Shown here piece by piece: positions 42,210 through 44,568 of a DNA stretch of 44,568 bases. Every line of letters begins with the position of its first letter. Position 1 is the stretch's first letter. Source of the stretch: a bacterium. Its GTDB lineage: Bacteria > Cyanobacteriota > Vampirovibrionia > Gastranaerophilales > UBA9971. The notes under the pieces were generated by a model. It did no database searches, was not told the origin of the DNA, and worked only from the letters and a program-made list of their open reading frames with translations. A program made the position numbers and the translations under genes. Where the stretch lies: positions 1-44,568 of the forward strand of contig JBAWVS010000020.1 in the NCBI GenBank assembly GCA_037147175.1, written 5' to 3'.

Positions 42210-42549
42210 AAATAAACATGAAATAACTCGAGTCGCCAATTAATTAAAATTATTGCAAATATTGATTTTTGAGAATGTCATCCTGAGCAAAGCGAAGGAT
42301 CTGTCCAATTTATGATTTTAGCTAAAAATGCTTACTGGACAGATTCTTCGGGTTAAAACCCTCAGAATGACAATTCGTAAAAATAAATTAATTGGCGACC
42401 GGGATGAAATAGCTGATCTTGTTTAAAATATATAGAATAAAAAGCAGTTTTGAAGATATGTTAAGTTAAAGTTTTTGGAATGTTAACTTTTACTAATGCT
42501 ATTATGGTAAAAATATAGTATAAATTTGAGTTTATATAACTAATTAGGC
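42210..42549. other. 340-base gap, mostly a MITE-like element
   Basis: Holds the palindromic element at 42223-42405 and an AT-rich stretch with no recognised promoter. The sequence before the glycosyltransferase gene includes TAGGC just before the ATG pair at 42550/42556. Confidence 0.6.
42223..42405. repeat. MITE-like palindromic element, copy D
   Basis: Perfect 14-base terminal inverted repeats GTCGCCAATTAATT (42232-42245) and its complement (42386-42399) bound a 168-base element. Inside, CATCCTGAGCAAAGCGAAGGATCTGTCC pairs with GGACAGATTCTTCGG...CTCAGAATGAC. No ORF. No target-site duplication is obvious. Confidence 0.82.
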
Positions 42550-42555
42550 ATGTTT

Positions 42556-44190
42556 ATGTTTTTTGTGGATTTAATATCCTGGATAATATTAATATATTTA
42601 ACATATTTTATAGTTTATAACATTGTTATTATTTATAATTCTTCGAGAGGAAGATTGTTTGATGTTGCCAAAAAAGACTATCTGGCAAAGTTTCAGCAAA
42701 ACTTAACAGTTGTAATCTATTCGCACAACAATTCTAACAAAGTTAAAGAGCTTATAGAATCACTAAATAAACAAGATTATGAAAGATATAAATATTCAAT
42801 AAATATCCTGCTTGATAATTGCAATGATGAGAATACAAAACTTCTTGAAATAATAGGCGGAACAAAATTATGGCGAATGAGTACGGATGTTAAACCCCTA
42901 GGCAAATTTAAAGCACTAAGCTGGCTCTTTGAAAGGATTTTGGCATGCGAAAATACTAATGCTTTTGTGTTTTTAGATGCAGAAAGTCGAATAAAAAGTG
43001 ATTTTCTTCAAAAAGTTAATGCGTCTGTTCATTACAATCCTGTCATTGTCGGAGAAGTTTTATATAAGAAGAACAATTTTTTAAACAGAATATTAAATTT
43101 CAGAAATAAACTAAAAAACAGAATTATAAGACATGGAAGATTTTATTCTTCTCTTGGAAATACGATTGATTCGGATCTTTTTATTATAAGACAGGAAATC
43201 CTCGAAAAAATCAAATTCAAAAAAACAGAATACGGTTTTGAAGAATATGAATATTCAATTAACTTAAAAAATAATGAAATTCCTGTTTTATATTCAAATG
43301 AAATAACAGTAACAAAACCTGTTAATGAAACTTTAAAAAGCATTGCAAAAAAAGATTATGAAAGAAGATATAAAGGCTTAATTACTCTGAAAAATAATCT
43401 TCCGCTTTTATTTTCAAGCTCTAATATTGGTGTAAAAGAACTTATTCTCTCACATATCTATCCGTCAAATACAATTTTTGTATTATGGACTGCTGCGTTG
43501 ATGTTTATTTATAAAATTTATCCTGTAACTTCTTTTTCGCAGACAGTAAGTTTTAAATATCTTGTCTGTCTTTTGGCTTCTAAGTTCGTAGTAGACGCCT
43601 ATTCCATGATTACGGCAAGATGCGGGTTTAATGATTACAAAAATGCTTTTGCACTATTTTTTATTACTCCTGTATTGTATGTGAAATCCGTATTTAAAGG
43701 TTTTTTGTCAAATTCTCAACCAAAACCTATTAAGAAAAAAAACAAAAAAGTAATAGCAGAAACTTTAAACTATGATAAAAACACAGTAAATGCCACGATT
43801 ACAAATGGGAGAAAAGAACTTCCATGTAAGCTTGAGATTGTAAAAACAGATGAATATTCTCAGGTGGTTTTTATTTTCAATAATAAGAGGCTTAGTTCCT
43901 CCAAACAGCCCCGCATTAATTATGCTGTCGAAGAAATTATAGGAAAACTTAGAAGTCACGGATTTGCGCTAAAAATTTGCGCAAACTGCGGATATTTTTA
44001 CATGCCGGAATCTATAATATCGCATTCTGACGGTGAACAGGGATATTGCCTTTATAATAATTTCAAAAACGCCTCAAAAGAAAAGGAATACGCCTATATT
44101 TGGGATGGATGTTTAAATATAATTCCCTTTCAGGCAAAAAATTATATTCTTCAGCAGTTGGGTGTTGAAAATAATAAAACAAGAACTTAG
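42556..44190 (+). CDS. Membrane glycosyltransferase (GT2-like) with Cys-bearing C-terminal domain
   Basis: 544 residues from the ATG at 42556 (TTAGGC upstream), or 546 from the ATG at 42550; numbering below counts from the earlier ATG. One N-terminal membrane helix (about 5-29) precedes a GT-A domain (about 50-285): TVVIYSHNNSNKVKELIESLN, DxD-like FLDAES at 141-146 and IDSDLFIIRQEILEKI. Membrane helices lie at about 305-325, 335-350 and 365-385. The tail (about 395-546) has a beta-rich part (TVNATITNGRKELPCKLEIVK) and Cys at 477, 480, 500 and 521 (CANCGYFY, GYC, DGC), compatible with a zinc site. It resembles processive envelope polysaccharide synthases, but the tail is not a PilZ domain. The glycan is unknown. 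Confidence 0.75.
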   Translation: MFFVDLISWIILIYLTYFIVYNIVIIYNSSRGRLFDVAKKDYLAKFQQNLTVVIYSHNNSNKVKELIESLNKQDYERYKYSINILLDNCNDENTKLLEIIGGTKLWRMSTDVKPLGKFKALSWLFERILACENTNAFVFLDAESRIKSDFLQKVNASVHYNPVIVGEVLYKKNNFLNRILNFRNKLKNRIIRHGRFYSSLGNTIDSDLFIIRQEILEKIKFKKTEYGFEEYEYSINLKNNEIPVLYSNEITVTKPVNETLKSIAKKDYERRYKGLITLKNNLPLLFSSSNIGVKELILSHIYPSNTIFVLWTAALMFIYKIYPVTSFSQTVSFKYLVCLLASKFVVDAYSMITARCGFNDYKNAFALFFITPVLYVKSVFKGFLSNSQPKPIKKKNKKVIAETLNYDKNTVNATITNGRKELPCKLEIVKTDEYSQVVFIFNNKRLSSSKQPRINYAVEEIIGKLRSHGFALKICANCGYFYMPESIISHSDGEQGYCLYNNFKNASKEKEYAYIWDGCLNIIPFQAKNYILQQLGVENNKTRT

Positions 44191-44392
44191 AAGCTTTCTT
44201 GTGAAAATTTTGACAGCAATCCCAATATAAGCCCTCAAAGCTTAAATATTTTAATTATTATGAAATTATTAATTTAATCAATAAATTCATATTGCAGGTA
44301 TATAATTAGTATATCCAAAACACTTGTTGTAAAAATAATTATCTTTCTTATTATATTTTGTATAAGACAGGTTTAAAAGAAAGGAAGCAAAA

Positions 44393-44416
44393 ATGAATCA
44401 ATCTAACACAAGTTAA
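44393..44416 (+). CDS. Seven-codon ORF with strong ribosome site
   Basis: AAAGGAAG precedes ATG at 44393; the reading frame encodes MNQSNTS and stops at 44414-44416. It may be a leader peptide for the gene starting at 44470 or a chance ORF. The preceding region 44191-44390 is AT-rich with no recognised feature besides possible promoter sequence near 44351-44366. Confidence 0.3.
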   Translation: MNQSNTS

Positions 44417-44469
44417 TAAAGCTTATTTTTAAACAAGTCAAAGTAATTTAAATCTTGAGGTTAAGACTA

Positions 44470-44568
44470 ATGAGTGAGCGGATAGACGGCATATTGTTTG
44501 ATGTAAAAGAATCTATAGATGATTTTGGTAATGAAATAAAATTATTAATGGCGGAAGTCAAATTATTA
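44470..44568 (+). CDS. Start of a protein cut by the window edge
   Basis: An ATG at 44470 with GAGG about 9 bases upstream opens a frame of 33 codons that runs off the end of the window (MSERIDGILFDVKESIDDF at the start). The visible part is acidic and helical. It is too short to identify. The codon use is like its neighbours, so it is probably a real gene. Confidence 0.5.
   Translation, partial: MSERIDGILFDVKESIDDFGNEIKLLMAEVKLL

Overview
The window looks like a chromosomal segment of an AT-rich, anaerobic, diderm bacterium. An LptD/OstA-type outer-membrane protein, a lipoprotein and signal peptides point to a Gram-negative envelope. A trimeric [FeFe] hydrogenase (hydABC) and 4-hydroxybutyryl-CoA dehydratase point to anaerobic fermentation. 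This gene mix, together with several dispersed palindromic elements, fits a non-photosynthetic cyanobacterial relative (Melainabacteria/Vampirovibrionia, Gastranaerophilales-like). That placement is an inference from gene content, not a phylogenetic result. The standard genetic code fits every gene. No tRNA, rRNA, CRISPR array, prophage or transposase was recognised.

Layout. 1-2064: a dispersed repeat, a PAS histidine kinase whose phosphoacceptor position is Asn, and an NrtR-type Nudix regulator. 2293-4825: moeA, a small exported protein and a nitroreductase on the plus strand. 10542-4842 (minus): a tight five-gene operon abfD-abfT-thl-hbd-crt, which would convert 4-hydroxybutyrate through crotonyl-CoA to two acetyl-CoA or run in reverse. 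15896-10634 (minus): lptD-accD-accA-prmA-HD protein. 16097-16953 (minus): SemiSWEET, a tiny basic protein and a zinc-ribbon protein. 17283-20290: an internally duplicated malic enzyme, a STAS-like protein with a switch-like leader, and an orphan Asn-rich protein. 20466-28645: TPR lipoprotein, coaD with a coiled-coil protein, TPR protein with rlmN, pncC, kup and a YkgJ-like cluster protein. 32865-28697 (minus): hydC-hydB-hydA behind a promoter that carries a Rex-like palindrome. 32974-37607: HAD phosphatase, U32 peptidase (RlhA-like), DEDDh exonuclease and TspO.

The right end (37600-44568) is the least conventional part. It holds a regulator made only of four tandem GntR-type winged helices, with a long leader containing an attenuator-like terminator. 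Next come an orphan 210-residue protein, an exported protein built from two copies of one roughly 185-residue unit, and a membrane GT2 glycosyltransferase with an extra Cys-bearing tail. MITE-like palindromic elements are interspersed.

Metabolically, the malic enzyme (pyruvate plus reduced nicotinamide), the bifurcating hydrogenase (reoxidising NADH plus ferredoxin), the C4-CoA operon and acetyl-CoA carboxylase all meet at acetyl-CoA and redox balance. The best candidates for something new are the four-winged-helix regulator with its leader, the malic enzyme with catalytic motifs divided between two domain copies, and the mutually exclusive hairpins before the STAS-like gene.
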